Shown here piece after piece: positions 19,744 through 29,993 of a DNA stretch of 64,000 nucleotides (within the stretch, counting starts at the first letter, position 1; every line of letters starts with the position of its first letter). Made by a program: the position numbers and the translations under genes. Location of the stretch: NCBI RefSeq assembly GCF_025506355.1, contig NZ_JANZYP010000045.1:21254-85253 (forward strand). The letters run 5' to 3'. This DNA comes from Sphaerisporangium corydalis. GTDB lineage: Bacteria; Actinomycetota; Actinomycetes; Streptosporangiales; Streptosporangiaceae. A model generated the notes under the pieces. That model had not been told where the DNA came from. It did no database searches and saw only the letters and a program-made list of their open reading frames with translations.

Positions 19744-20592
19744 GTGGCCGGGGTGAATCCGACCCTGCGACGCCGGCAGCTCGCCACCCGGCTGCGCGAG
19801 CTCCGCAAGGACGCCGGGCTCAGCCTCGACGACGTCGCCGCGCGACTCGAATGCTCCACGGCGAAGATCAGCAGGATCGAGACCGCGCGGCGGGGGGTGA
19901 TCCCCCGGGACGTGCGGGACCTGTGCGAGATCTACGGCGCCGGACGGCCGGAGGCCGACGCCCTGATGGCCATGGCCAGGGAGGCGCGCCAGCCCGGCTG
20001 GTGGAAGACCTACGACGAGCACGAGTTCCATCTGTACATCGGGCTGGAGGCCGAGGCCTCCTCGATCACCAGCTACGACACGTGCGCCGTCCCCGGCCTG
20101 CTGCAGACCCGGGAGTACGCCAAGGCGATCATCCGGGGCGTCCTGCCGGGCATCGAGGAGAAGGTGCTGGTCGAGCGGGCCGACGCCCGCATGAAGCGCC
20201 AGGAGGTCCTCTACCAGAACACGCCGCCGCACCACCTCGTGCTCCTGGACGAGTCCGCCCTGCACCGGCACATCGGCGGCCCGGAGACGATGCGGGAGCA
20301 GTTACTCCACCTGGTCGAGGTCGCCCGCCATCCGCACATCACCATTCGGGTGATTCCGTTCAGCGTGGGCGCGCACATCGGGTTCAACAGTGCCTTCACG
20401 CTTCTTGAGATGGTTGATCCGGGAGTGCCCGATATCGTGTATACAGAAGCGTTGACCCGCCTCGAATACTATGACAGACCCGCCGATCTGGCCATGTACA
20501 GAGAGACCGTCGGACGCCTCCTGGCGGTGAGCCTGGAGCCTCCGCTCTCCATGGAACGCATCGAAGAGGTGGGCCGGAACACGGCCCTGTGA
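19744..20592 (+). CDS. HTH regulator of the Scr1/DUF5753 type
   Basis: 282 aa from GTG 19744, preceded by GGAAGGGG. Residues 8-62 are an XRE helix-turn-helix (LRELRKDAGLSLDDVAARL, then TAKISRIETARRG). Residues 95-275 are a DUF5753 domain (EAEASSITSYDTCAVPGLLQ, ALHRHIGGPETMREQLLHL, ITIRVIPFSVGAHIGFNSAF). This family is abundant in actinomycetes and is encoded next to a small DUF397 protein, as here. WhiJ and Scr1-Scr2 pairs are known examples, acting in development and stress control, with the HTH protein behaving as repressor or antitoxin-like partner. Its likely operator is the inverted repeat in front of the partner gene. Confidence 0.92.
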   Translation: MAGVNPTLRRRQLATRLRELRKDAGLSLDDVAARLECSTAKISRIETARRGVIPRDVRDLCEIYGAGRPEADALMAMAREARQPGWWKTYDEHEFHLYIGLEAEASSITSYDTCAVPGLLQTREYAKAIIRGVLPGIEEKVLVERADARMKRQEVLYQNTPPHHLVLLDESALHRHIGGPETMREQLLHLVEVARHPHITIRVIPFSVGAHIGFNSAFTLLEMVDPGVPDIVYTEALTRLEYYDRPADLAMYRETVGRLLAVSLEPPLSMERIEEVGRNTAL

Positions 20593-20643
20593 CGGGGGCG
20601 GCCAGGCGGCACTCTCCCGCCGCTGGGTTGATGGCATAATACC

Positions 20644-20683
20644 GGATATGAGGCACCAATCAGCTGTGTCTCATATCATATCC
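20644..20683. promoter_or_regulatory. Nested inverted repeats upstream of DUF397 gene
   Basis: ATATGAGGCAC (20646-20656) and GTGTCTCATAT (20666-20676) form an 11-bp inverted repeat with one mismatch and a 9-base spacer. Overlapping it, GGATATGA (20644-20651) is exactly complementary to TCATATCC (20676-20683). The AT-rich site stands out in this GC-rich DNA. It lies 21 bp before the DUF397 start codon, fitting an operator for the adjacent HTH protein. Confidence 0.6.
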
Positions 20684-20704
20684 ATCAGCCGTCAGGAGAA
20701 ACAG

Positions 20705-20929
20705 ATGAGGCTCTCGCCGGCCACGAGGTATTCCGACCTTGCCTGGCGCGTCGCGAGGGACTGCAACACATCGAATTGCGTGACCGTTGCGGTCACGGAC
20801 GGGATGGTTGCCGTTCGCGACTCAAAGAATCCCGACAGCCCTGTTCTTCTCTACACCGAGAGCGAGTGGCAGGCCTTCATCAACGGCGCAAAGAACGGGG
20901 AGTTCGACATCACGAGCCTCTCCGCCTAG
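20705..20929 (+). CDS. DUF397 small protein, partner of the HTH regulator
   Basis: 74 aa from ATG 20705 with AGGAG 7 bases upstream; an earlier in-frame ATG at 20648 lies inside the operator-like inverted repeat and is less likely. The DUF397 pattern is present: an N-terminal WR segment, SNCVTVAVTDGMVAVRDSKN, then LLYTESEWQAFINGAKNGEFD. Such proteins accompany DUF5753 HTH regulators, and Scr2-like members act as a growth-affecting or regulatory partner. Codon use is less GC-rich than in the neighbours, as often seen for these mobile pairs. Confidence 0.9.
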   Translation: MRLSPATRYSDLAWRVARDCNTSNCVTVAVTDGMVAVRDSKNPDSPVLLYTESEWQAFINGAKNGEFDITSLSA

Positions 20930-20944
20930 TCATAAATAGCCGAA

Positions 20945-20984
20945 CGGTTCCCGGGGTAGGCCAGAACGACCGCCTCGGGAACCG
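20945..20984 (+). terminator. Stem-loop after DUF397 gene
   Basis: CGGTTCCCG (20945-20953) pairs with CGGGAACCG (20976-20984), and an inner AGGC/GCCT helix extends it. It lies 16 bp past the stop codon. Confidence 0.55.
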
Positions 20985-21867
20985 GGGGTGTCGTCGGCCG
21001 AAGCCTTCCTGAACTGCACAGATGCTATCGGCCGTCAGGGTCGCCACACCCGCCTCCGCTCCCCTTATTTCCGCCTTTGGAACGAAATAAGCGGCATTTC
21101 CCTCCCCCGCTCGGACGCCGACCTGGCCTCTTTGCCGGGAAAATCCGGATAAATCCTGAAGTGACTCGGACGGCCTTGCCTCCGGCGACGGCCCTTTTCG
21201 GTCCGGCATGGAAGATCACTCCGCACGATCCGGCTCTGGCACTCCGATCAAAACGACTCGGAATTAAGCGCGCTGAACCTGGATCGCGATTAACAATACC
21301 GATCGGAAAACACTCCGGCCGCGCCCGGCCGAACATTCCCGGCGCCGCAGAAAAGCCCGGATCCGGCGACCGGACCGGGCACGGAAATCCCGCCGAGAGT
21401 CGACCGTCCACCCCGGTTCGCCGATGATTCCACCGAATCGGAATAACCGAATCGAGATCACCGGAACCGGAGGGAATGGCGGGGCAATGCGTTCCGGGTC
21501 GCCGGAAGTGTTCGCGTCATCCCGGACCCGGCATACCTGAACATCATAACCCAGCCCACGTAGTGATCAACCTGAGAAGAAGCCCGTACCGGAGGGTGCC
21601 GCCGCGAATTCCGGGAGCCGGCGGCGGCCGATTCGCGGCCCCGGCGAACGCGCGCGGAATAGCATGGCCGCGGCCATGCCCCGGCTCGCGGGCGGGACGG
21701 GCCGGTGACCGCGGGCTTCTGCCCCGGCGACCGCCCTCGCCGGACGGCGGCCGGGCCGGCTCCACCCCGGCGCGCGGCCCCACAGCCCCTGCCTGGGCGG
21801 GGTTTGGTCGCGGGGAGGCGGGTAGCCGGAGTCCTTTCCCCCCACAGTTTCACCGGAGGACATACAG
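20985..21867. other. Long non-coding stretch before mscL
   Basis: About 880 bp with no recognisable gene; open frames here lack codon bias and family motifs. Base composition is less GC-rich than the surroundings from about 21060 to 21470. Structure seen: a perfect 8-bp AT-rich stem, CTTATTTC (21064-21071) with GAAATAAG (21084-21091), and a CCGAATCG direct repeat at 21433 and 21447. The mscL promoter must lie in the last part. Confidence 0.5.
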
Positions 21868-22296
21868 ATGGGCGGATTCAAGAAGTTCCTGATGCGCGGC
21901 AATCTCGTGGAACTCGCCGTCGCGGTCGTGGTAGGAGCCACTTTCAGCGGGCTGATCCAAGCACTGGTGACCGATCTGGTCACTCCGCTCATCGGTGCGG
22001 TCACCGGCGGTAAGCAGCCCGACTTCTCCGACTACTCCTTCACCCTCAACGGCTCGAAGTTCATGTACGGCGACTTCGTCAACCACCTGCTGACCTTCGC
22101 CATCATCGCCGCGGTGATCTACTGGCTGGTCGTCATGCCGATGACCCGGCTGATCGGCTTCTTCGACCGTGACAAGCAGGCCACCGAGAAGCAGTGCCCC
22201 GAGTGCCTGAGCGACATCCCGCTGGACGCCCGGCGCTGCGCGTTCTGCACCGCCGAGCTGACCGTCGTCCCGGCCAACGACCGCCCGCCGGTCTGA
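21868..22296 (+). CDS. mscL: Large-conductance mechanosensitive channel
   Basis: Pentameric inner-membrane safety valve that opens under hypo-osmotic tension. 142 aa from ATG 21868 with CCGGAGGA upstream. The N-terminal amphipathic helix GGFKKFLMRGN is followed by TM1 (VELAVAVVVGATFSGLIQAL), a periplasmic loop, and TM2 (HLLTFAIIAAVIYWLVVMP). A cytoplasmic helix follows. The C-terminus carries a CPEC...CAFC zinc ribbon (about 109-126), typical of actinobacterial MscL and absent from E. coli MscL. Confidence 0.96.
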   Translation: MGGFKKFLMRGNLVELAVAVVVGATFSGLIQALVTDLVTPLIGAVTGGKQPDFSDYSFTLNGSKFMYGDFVNHLLTFAIIAAVIYWLVVMPMTRLIGFFDRDKQATEKQCPECLSDIPLDARRCAFCTAELTVVPANDRPPV

Positions 22297-22396
22297 GGCC
22301 CGGTCAACCAGAGGCGGCCGGTCGAGGACCCGAGTGCTTCACACGCGGAGGCGGCCGGCGAGGAATAGTCGCTTGTGAGGGTGGGTTGTTCGGGGC

Positions 22397-23500
22397 GTGA
22401 GTGATCTGATCCGCGGGATCGCCCGTGGCGAGTCGCGCGTCCCGCTGTCCATCCTCGACCTGGCCACCGTGGGCGCCGGCGACACGCCGTCCGGCGCCCT
22501 GCGGACGACCACCGAGCTGGCGCGGCGTGCCGAGGAATGGGGCTACCACCGGTTCTGGGTGGCCGAGCACCACGGGATGCCGAGCGTCGCCAGCTCGTCC
22601 CCCGCGGTGATCCTGGCCCATCTCGGCGCGAGCACCCGGAGCATCCGGCTGGGCTCGGGCGGCGTCATGCTGCCGAACCACGCCCCCATCATCATCGCCG
22701 AGCAGTTCGGCACCCTGCACGCCCTGCATCCGGGCCGCATCGACCTCGGGCTCGGGCGCGCGCCCGGCACCGACCAGGCGACCGCCCGGGCGCTGCGCCG
22801 CATGGCGTCCCCGGACGCCGACGACTTCCCCCAGCAGCTCGCCGAGCTGACCGCCTTCCTGGACGACGCCCACCCCGCCGGGCACCCATACGAGCGCATC
22901 CACGCCGTCCCCGGCGAGGCCAGCGCCCCCGGCTCGGGGCGCCCGCCGATCTGGCTGCTCGGTTCCAGCGGTTTCAGCGCCCAGCTCGCCGGTCTGCTCG
23001 GGTTGCCGTTCGCGTTCGCGCACCACTTCAGCGCGGCCAACACGCTGCCCGCGCTGGAGCTGTACCGCTCGTCGTTCCAGCCGTCCAGCGTCCTGGACCG
23101 CCCCTACGCCCTGATCGGTGTCAGCGCGGTCGCGGCCGGCACGCCGGAGGAGGCGCTGCGGAGCGCGCGGACCACCGCACTCGGCATGCTGCGGCTCCGC
23201 CGGGGCACGCCCGCACCGATCCCCACGCCGGAGGAGGCCGAGGCCTACCCCTACAGCCCGGTCGAGGAGCAGTTCGTCCGCGACTGGCTGTCGAACGTCG
23301 TGACCGGCGACGGGGACGGCGTCCGGGCCGGCCTTGAGGCGCTGCGCGAGCGTACGGGCGCGGACGAGCTGATGATCACCACGGGTGTGCACGGAGGCGA
23401 GGCGCGGCTCCGCTCGTTCGAGCTGATCGCCCGCGCGTATGGTATGACCGGCGGGGAACGCCATCCCGCTCCCGCCGTGAAGATCGCCGGAAACGCGTGA
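22397..23500 (+). CDS. Luciferase-like (LLM class) flavin-dependent oxidoreductase
   Basis: 367 aa from GTG 22397; no strong ribosome-binding site is visible, and starts slightly downstream are possible. (Beta/alpha)8 flavin-dependent monooxygenase fold: VPLSILDLATVG, GYHRFWVAEHHGMPSVASS, IRLGSGGVMLPNHAP and ALHPGRIDLGLGRAPGTD match the bacterial-luciferase-like MsnO8 subgroup. It uses reduced FMN/F420-type cofactor and oxygen; the substrate is unknown. Transcribed alone, with hairpins at 23515-23530 and 23647-23670 after the stop. Confidence 0.9.
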   Translation: MSDLIRGIARGESRVPLSILDLATVGAGDTPSGALRTTTELARRAEEWGYHRFWVAEHHGMPSVASSSPAVILAHLGASTRSIRLGSGGVMLPNHAPIIIAEQFGTLHALHPGRIDLGLGRAPGTDQATARALRRMASPDADDFPQQLAELTAFLDDAHPAGHPYERIHAVPGEASAPGSGRPPIWLLGSSGFSAQLAGLLGLPFAFAHHFSAANTLPALELYRSSFQPSSVLDRPYALIGVSAVAAGTPEEALRSARTTALGMLRLRRGTPAPIPTPEEAEAYPYSPVEEQFVRDWLSNVVTGDGDGVRAGLEALRERTGADELMITTGVHGGEARLRSFELIARAYGMTGGERHPAPAVKIAGNA

Positions 23501-23832
23501 CGCGCATGTAGTAAATCCGGCAAACCGGATAGAACGGCCAGACCGGGCGGCCCGCGACCGACCGTAATCCCCGGCCCGCCAAGGCTGATCTGTAACATGC
23601 CTGTAACATTTGCCGCCGGCCCCCCAGGAGGCCGACGGCCCTTCATGCCTGCTCGGCGGCCTGAGCAGGCCGATCGGCGAGGCGGCGGGAGCGGGTCACT
23701 CGCGAGCGCCTGACCTCCTGCGCCACGGACACCCCAGCTTCACCAGGATTCTCTGACTGGGACCTTTCTTCGCATGGAATATGTCCGTAACATCGCCTCC
23801 AGATCGGCGTGGAACTTCACCGGAAACATCTG
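23501..23832. other. Intergenic region between LLM gene and celR
   Basis: No gene seen. A short stem ATCCGG-CAAA-CCGGAT (23515-23530) follows the LLM stop. A stronger 8-bp stem, GCCTGCTC (23647-23654) with GAGCAGGC (23663-23670), is probably a terminator. GTAACAT recurs three times (near 23591, 23602 and 23791). Confidence 0.5.
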
Positions 23833-23875
23833 TTGACACGCAAGAAACACTGTTAGTGTAATGGGAGCGCTCCCA
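23833..23875 (+). promoter_or_regulatory. celR promoter with CelR/CebR operator
   Basis: TTGACA (23833-23838) and TGTAAT (23857-23862) are separated by 18 bp. The perfect palindrome TGGGAGCGCTCCCA (23862-23875) begins at the end of the -10 box. This is the known 14-bp CelR/CebR operator, released by cellobiose. Its position implies negative autoregulation. Confidence 0.88.
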
Positions 23876-23912
23876 CGCCTTCGCGACATGCTTTGAAAGC
23901 GGAGGAAGCCGG

Positions 23913-24920
23913 ATGGCTGACCAGCCCACGCTTGCCCAGGTAGCAGCCGAGGCAGGGGTCTCCCCCGCCACGGCCTCGCGAGTTCTCACCGGCTCGGTGC
24001 GGGTGAGCACGTCGACCCGCCGTCAGGTCCATGACGCCATGTCCCGTCTGGGTTACGTACGACACCGCGCCCCTCGCGGAACGTCCGCCCGGCGGTCCGA
24101 TCAGCTCGTCGCGGCGGTGATCTGCGAGCACACCCAGCGCATGTTCTCCGAGCCCTTCTACGCACGATTGCTGTGCGCCGCCGACGAGGTCTTCACCAGC
24201 TACGGCGTGCCGCTCGTCATGATGACCGCCACCCCGGCGACCTCGACGATCACCGCGCCACCGCTGGTGACCGGTTCGTTCGACGGTGTCCTGCTCGCGG
24301 GCGCCAGGGAACGACATCCCCTCGCGGTCACCCTGGCCGCCTCGGGGATCGCGGTGCGCAGCGCCGGGCGCCCCCCGGACGGCATCGACCTGCCCTTCGT
24401 CGACATGGACAACTTCGACGGGGCCCGGCAGGCCGCCGAGCACCTCCTGCTGACCAACCGGCGGGCGATCACCGTCATCGCCGGGCCGCCCACGCTGCCC
24501 GGCGCCCGAGATCGCCTGGACGGCTTCCTCCGCACGCTGAACGCCGCCGGGATGACCGACGTCCCCGTGGCGTACGGCGACTTCACGCACGCCTCGGGCG
24601 CGCACGCCATGCAGTGGCTGCTGCAACGCTCGCCGCACCTCGACGCGGTCTTCGCCTCCTCCGACCCGATGGCCGCGGGCGCGATGCAGTCCCTGCGCCG
24701 CGCCGGGCGCCGGGTGCCCGACGACGTCGCCGTGGTCGGGTTCGACGACGCCCCGCTGGCCAAGCACACCTCCCCCACCCTCACCACCGTCCGCCAGCCG
24801 GTCGAGGAGCTCGGCGTGCTGGCGGCCAGGATGCTGCTGATGTCGATCTCCTCTGAGGACGAAGTCCCGCACGGCAACCCGATCCTGCCCACGGAGCTGG
24901 TGGTACGTGAATCAACTTGA
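23913..24920 (+). CDS. celR: LacI-family repressor of cellulose utilisation (CelR/CebR)
   Basis: 335 aa from ATG 23913 (GGAGGAAG upstream). Residues 5-58 are the LacI helix-turn-helix (TLAQVAAEAGVSPATASRVL) and the remainder is a periplasmic-binding-protein-like ligand domain (VFASSDPMAAGAMQSLRRAG, VGFDDAPLAKHTSPTLTTV). CelR/CebR represses cellulase genes and is displaced by cellobiose. The assignment rests on the LacI fold, the exact CelR operator in its own promoter and the same operator before GH5 and GH48 genes downstream. A membrane Ser/Thr kinase gene overlaps its 3' end and may be coexpressed. Confidence 0.9.
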   Translation: MADQPTLAQVAAEAGVSPATASRVLTGSVRVSTSTRRQVHDAMSRLGYVRHRAPRGTSARRSDQLVAAVICEHTQRMFSEPFYARLLCAADEVFTSYGVPLVMMTATPATSTITAPPLVTGSFDGVLLAGARERHPLAVTLAASGIAVRSAGRPPDGIDLPFVDMDNFDGARQAAEHLLLTNRRAITVIAGPPTLPGARDRLDGFLRTLNAAGMTDVPVAYGDFTHASGAHAMQWLLQRSPHLDAVFASSDPMAAGAMQSLRRAGRRVPDDVAVVGFDDAPLAKHTSPTLTTVRQPVEELGVLAARMLLMSISSEDEVPHGNPILPTELVVREST

Positions 24921-24930
24921 TTCGGGAGGC

Positions 24931-26322
24931 ATGCGGGAAGGCGATGTGCTCACGCGCAGGTACCGGCTCGTGGAGCAGATCGCGTCGGGGGGGATGTCCG
25001 CCATCTGGCGGGCGTTCGACCAGTCCCTGCACCGGACCGTCGCCATCAAGGTCCTGGACGGCAGCGTCGGCGGCGACCACGGCGGGCGCGACCTGATCAG
25101 AAGGGAGGCGCGGGCGACCGCGCGCCTGATCCACCCGGACGCGATCGAGGTCTACGACTACGGCGAGACCGTCACGGCACGCGGCCGGCTGGCCGCGTAC
25201 GTCGTGATGCGCCTGCTCGACGGGCGCCCGCTGTCGGAGCGGCTCACCGAGGGCCCGCTGCCCTGGCGCGAGGCGGCGGTCATCGGGGCCAGGGTGGCGG
25301 TGGTGCTCGCGGCGGCCCACCAGCGCGGCATCGTGCACCGCGACGTCACCGCCGAGAACGTCCTGCTCACCCCCGAGGGCGCCAAGCTGCTCGACTTCGG
25401 GATAGCGGCTTTCGTCGGCGAGCACGTCGACAAGCGGCTGGCCGACTTCGGCACCCCGCCGTACGTGGCTCCTGAGCGGCTGTCCGGCGCCAGCGTCCAC
25501 CCGGCGGTCGACGTGTACGCCCTGGGGGTGCTGATCTTCGAGATGATGACGGCCACCCTGCCGTACCCGGAGACCACCTGGGAAGCGGTGGAGTCGGCCC
25601 GGCGCACCGGACCGCCACCGGCGCCGCGCGGGGTGGCCGGGCTGCCGCCCGAGGTCACCGACCTGTGCCGGAGCTGCCTGGCCCAGGACCCGGGTGAACG
25701 GCCGAGCGCCCAGTACGTGGCCGACACCCTCACCGCGTCGCTCAGCGCCGCCCGCGACGCGGAGAGGTGGGTCAGGCGCGCCCGCATGACGACCGTCGCC
25801 GTGGCCGCGCTGGCGACCTGGACGGCGGCCCTGCTGTGGATCCAGCCGGACCTGTCGGCGCCGGTCGCGGCGGTGGTCACCGCCGCTGCCTCGGTGTCCG
25901 GCACCCCGCCGGCCCCGGACCCTGACCCACCGGCGACCCCGCAGGCCGCGCGATCGCCGGAGCCCCCCGATCCGCCCGCCTCCGCCGCCCCGGACCGTCC
26001 TGATTCGGTGCGATCCCCCGCGGGCTGGGAGCCCGGCCCCTCGGCCGGGTCCCACGCGACGCTCACCCAGGCCGTGGGACGGTTCGACGCCGTCCTGTCG
26101 GCGGGCGAGACCTCCGGGTCCATCCGCGCCGACGTCGCGCTCGACCTGCGGCAGGTGGTGCACAACCTGGTGCGGTCGCTGAACGACCCGGGCCAGGGCC
26201 TGAAGGACGCCCGCAGGAAGCTCGACGACCGGGCCAGGGAGGGCAGCCTGTCCCCCGGTGTCCACGAGAAGCTGGCCCAGGGGCTCATCCTGATCGGCAT
26301 CGCCCTCCAGAACGCAACCTGA
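24931..26322 (+). CDS. Membrane-anchored Ser/Thr protein kinase (PknB-like), altered catalytic loop
   Basis: About 463 aa from ATG 24931. GGGAGG lies very close to this ATG, so GTG 24907 (overlapping celR) or GTG 24946 are alternatives. Kinase domain about 8-270: glycine loop IASGGMSAIWRAF, VAIKVL lysine, HRDVTAEN catalytic loop, LLDFGIA and FGTPPYVAPERL. The usual Lys of HRDxKxxN is Thr here, which should reduce or change activity. One TM segment (TTVAVAALATWTAALLWI, about 288-305) is followed by a Pro-rich linker and an extracytoplasmic helical domain of about 90 aa, TLTQAVGRFDAVLSAGE onward. It may sense cell-surface conditions. Its position directly behind celR suggests a regulatory link to cellulose use, which is an inference. 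Confidence 0.85.
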   Translation: MREGDVLTRRYRLVEQIASGGMSAIWRAFDQSLHRTVAIKVLDGSVGGDHGGRDLIRREARATARLIHPDAIEVYDYGETVTARGRLAAYVVMRLLDGRPLSERLTEGPLPWREAAVIGARVAVVLAAAHQRGIVHRDVTAENVLLTPEGAKLLDFGIAAFVGEHVDKRLADFGTPPYVAPERLSGASVHPAVDVYALGVLIFEMMTATLPYPETTWEAVESARRTGPPPAPRGVAGLPPEVTDLCRSCLAQDPGERPSAQYVADTLTASLSAARDAERWVRRARMTTVAVAALATWTAALLWIQPDLSAPVAAVVTAAASVSGTPPAPDPDPPATPQAARSPEPPDPPASAAPDRPDSVRSPAGWEPGPSAGSHATLTQAVGRFDAVLSAGETSGSIRADVALDLRQVVHNLVRSLNDPGQGLKDARRKLDDRAREGSLSPGVHEKLAQGLILIGIALQNAT

Positions 26323-28247
<1,925 letters not shown>

Positions 28248-28300
28248 ACCGGTCCCCCGCGGGCACGCCGAGCCCGCCCGCGGGAGTACCGGAGACCTCG

Positions 28301-28336
28301 ACGAGGGCGCGCCGTTCGCGGCGCGCCCTCGTTTTC
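28301..28336 (+). terminator. Strong intrinsic terminator after GH5 gene
   Basis: A 14-bp perfect stem, ACGAGGGCGCGCCG (28301-28314) with CGGCGCGCCCTCGT (28319-28332), closed by a TTCG tetraloop and followed by TTTC. Confidence 0.92.
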
Positions 28337-28562
28337 TGTGACGGCATTTCCCCATATGCGGGACCAATGTCGCTTCACCACTAAAGCGCCATAGCCTCCT
28401 TATATCAGGCTTTAATCAACCCTAATCCACATATCAGGCCGGACATTAGCCATCGGCATGTCGCACGCGATAGCGGCATGATCGGTAGGTACGGTGGGAT
28501 CTCAAGACGCATCATCGGTAATGCGTTTTCACATAGCGATACCAAAAGAAAAGGACCATCAT
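28337..28562. other. AT-richer upstream region of DUF3494 gene
   Basis: No CelR operator is visible. ATATCAGGC occurs twice 29 bp apart (28402 and 28431), and CGCAT/ATGCG form an inverted repeat near 28507-28525. Probable promoter and regulator region of the next gene. Confidence 0.4.
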
Positions 28563-29915
28563 ATGAAGCACGCCAGTCGACCTCGTGCCGGACGGAGAAA
28601 TCTCGTCCGCACCTTGCTGGCAGCGGCCATCCCGGCCGTGGTCGCGATGGGGGCCATCGTCGCGACGCCGAACACCGCGAGCGCGGCGACCGCGCCCGTG
28701 GCGCTCGGCACGGCCGCGAACTTCGCGGTATTGGCCGGCACCACGGTGACCAACACGGGCCCCACCGCCGTCACCGGTGACCTCGGAGTCAGCCCCGGAT
28801 CGGCGGTGACCGGCTTCCCGCCCGGCGTCGTGACGGGAACGATCCACGCGGCCGACGCCACCGCCGCGCAGGCCCAGACCGACCTCACCGCCGCGTACAC
28901 CGACGCCGCGTCGCGGACCCCCGCGACCACTGTGCCGACCCAGCTCGGCGGGACCACGCTGACGCCCGGCGTGTACAACTCGGCGGCGGGCACCTTCCAG
29001 ATCACCGGGAACCTGACCCTGGACGCGCAGGGGGACCCGAACGCGGTCTTCATCTTCCAGACGGCGTCCACACTGGTCACGGCGTCCGCCAGCACGGTGA
29101 CGCTCGCGGGGGGCGCCCAGGCGTGCAACGTGTTCTGGCAGGTCGGCAGCTCGGCCACGCTGGGGACCGGCTCCACCTTCGCCGGCAACATCCTGGCGCT
29201 GACCTCGATCACCGTGACCACCGGCGTCACCGTCAACGGCCGCACACTGGCCCGCAACGGCGCCGTCACCCTGGACACCGACACCATCGCCCGGACCATC
29301 TGCCCGATCCCACCCAAGGCGACCACCACCGCGGTCACCTCGTCGTGCACGAGCAACGGACCGGGGAGCGCGGTGACGCTGACCGCGACGGTCACCGCCG
29401 CCAACGGGAGCATTCCCACCGGCACGGTCACCTTCAGCTCCGACGGGGTCTTCCTGGGGAACGCGACGCTCAACGGGAGCGGGCAGGCGACGCTGACCCC
29501 GCCGAGACTGGCCGAGGGTGAGCACAGGATCATCGCTGCCTACCCGGGCACCACGCTGCTCGATCCGAGCGCGTCGGAGACGCTGACCCTGGACGTCGGC
29601 CCATGCGGGGCCTGCGCCGAGGAGTGCGACGGGGACTGCGACGACGAGAAGGCCGACGACCGGTCCACCACCAAGAGGCACCGCGAGGAGCGGGGTCGCC
29701 ACCACCGGGACCACCACCGCCTGCTCACGGTCCAGGCCCTGCACACGCTGCACGGCGTGATCCACGAGGGCCGGCACGGGGGCCACCACTCCCGTTACCA
29801 TTCCGCGTCGAGGAGCCGGCCGGTCCACCATTACAAAGCACACTGGAAGCCGCGTTTCCACGTCCGCAAAATTCACCATGTGAAGCCGCGGCCGCACGCG
29901 ATCGTCACCGGTTGA
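28563..29915 (+). CDS. Secreted DUF3494 (ice-binding fold) protein with Ig-like domain and His-rich tail
   Basis: 450 aa from ATG 28563, preceded by AAAAGGA. Signal peptide about 1-41. Residues 47-245 are a DUF3494 beta-solenoid: LGTAANFAVLAGTTVTNTG, TGDLGVSPGSAVTGFPPG, ITGNLTLDAQGDPNAVFIFQ, NVFWQVGSSATLGTGS. An Ig-like 3 domain (about 257-345) follows. Then a Cys/acidic patch CGACAEECDGDC and a roughly 80-residue tail very rich in His and Arg/Lys, with about 19 His. DUF3494 proteins bind ice or act in surface adhesion; no sortase or TM anchor is visible. The basic His-rich end may bind metal or anionic wall polymer. Lying between two CelR-controlled cellulase genes, it may help attachment to plant matter, an inference. 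Confidence 0.85.
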   Translation: MKHASRPRAGRRNLVRTLLAAAIPAVVAMGAIVATPNTASAATAPVALGTAANFAVLAGTTVTNTGPTAVTGDLGVSPGSAVTGFPPGVVTGTIHAADATAAQAQTDLTAAYTDAASRTPATTVPTQLGGTTLTPGVYNSAAGTFQITGNLTLDAQGDPNAVFIFQTASTLVTASASTVTLAGGAQACNVFWQVGSSATLGTGSTFAGNILALTSITVTTGVTVNGRTLARNGAVTLDTDTIARTICPIPPKATTTAVTSSCTSNGPGSAVTLTATVTAANGSIPTGTVTFSSDGVFLGNATLNGSGQATLTPPRLAEGEHRIIAAYPGTTLLDPSASETLTLDVGPCGACAEECDGDCDDEKADDRSTTKRHREERGRHHRDHHRLLTVQALHTLHGVIHEGRHGGHHSRYHSASRSRPVHHYKAHWKPRFHVRKIHHVKPRPHAIVTG

Positions 29916-29941
29916 CGTGAAATTCGGCTGATGAGGGGAAT

Positions 29942-29978
29942 CCGGGGTCCCGTCCGACCTCACCGGACGGGACCCCGG
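29942..29978. terminator. Bidirectional terminator hairpin
   Basis: CCGGGGTCCCGTCCG (29942-29956) pairs perfectly with CGGACGGGACCCCGG (29964-29978) around a 7-base loop. It lies between the convergent DUF3494 gene and the repeat-protein gene. Confidence 0.8.
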
Positions 29979-29993
29979 TGATACGAACGACAA

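Noticed and set aside
21025..21427. Overlapping open frames on both strands in the pre-mscL region
   Set aside because: No ribosome site, no codon bias and no recognisable protein features.
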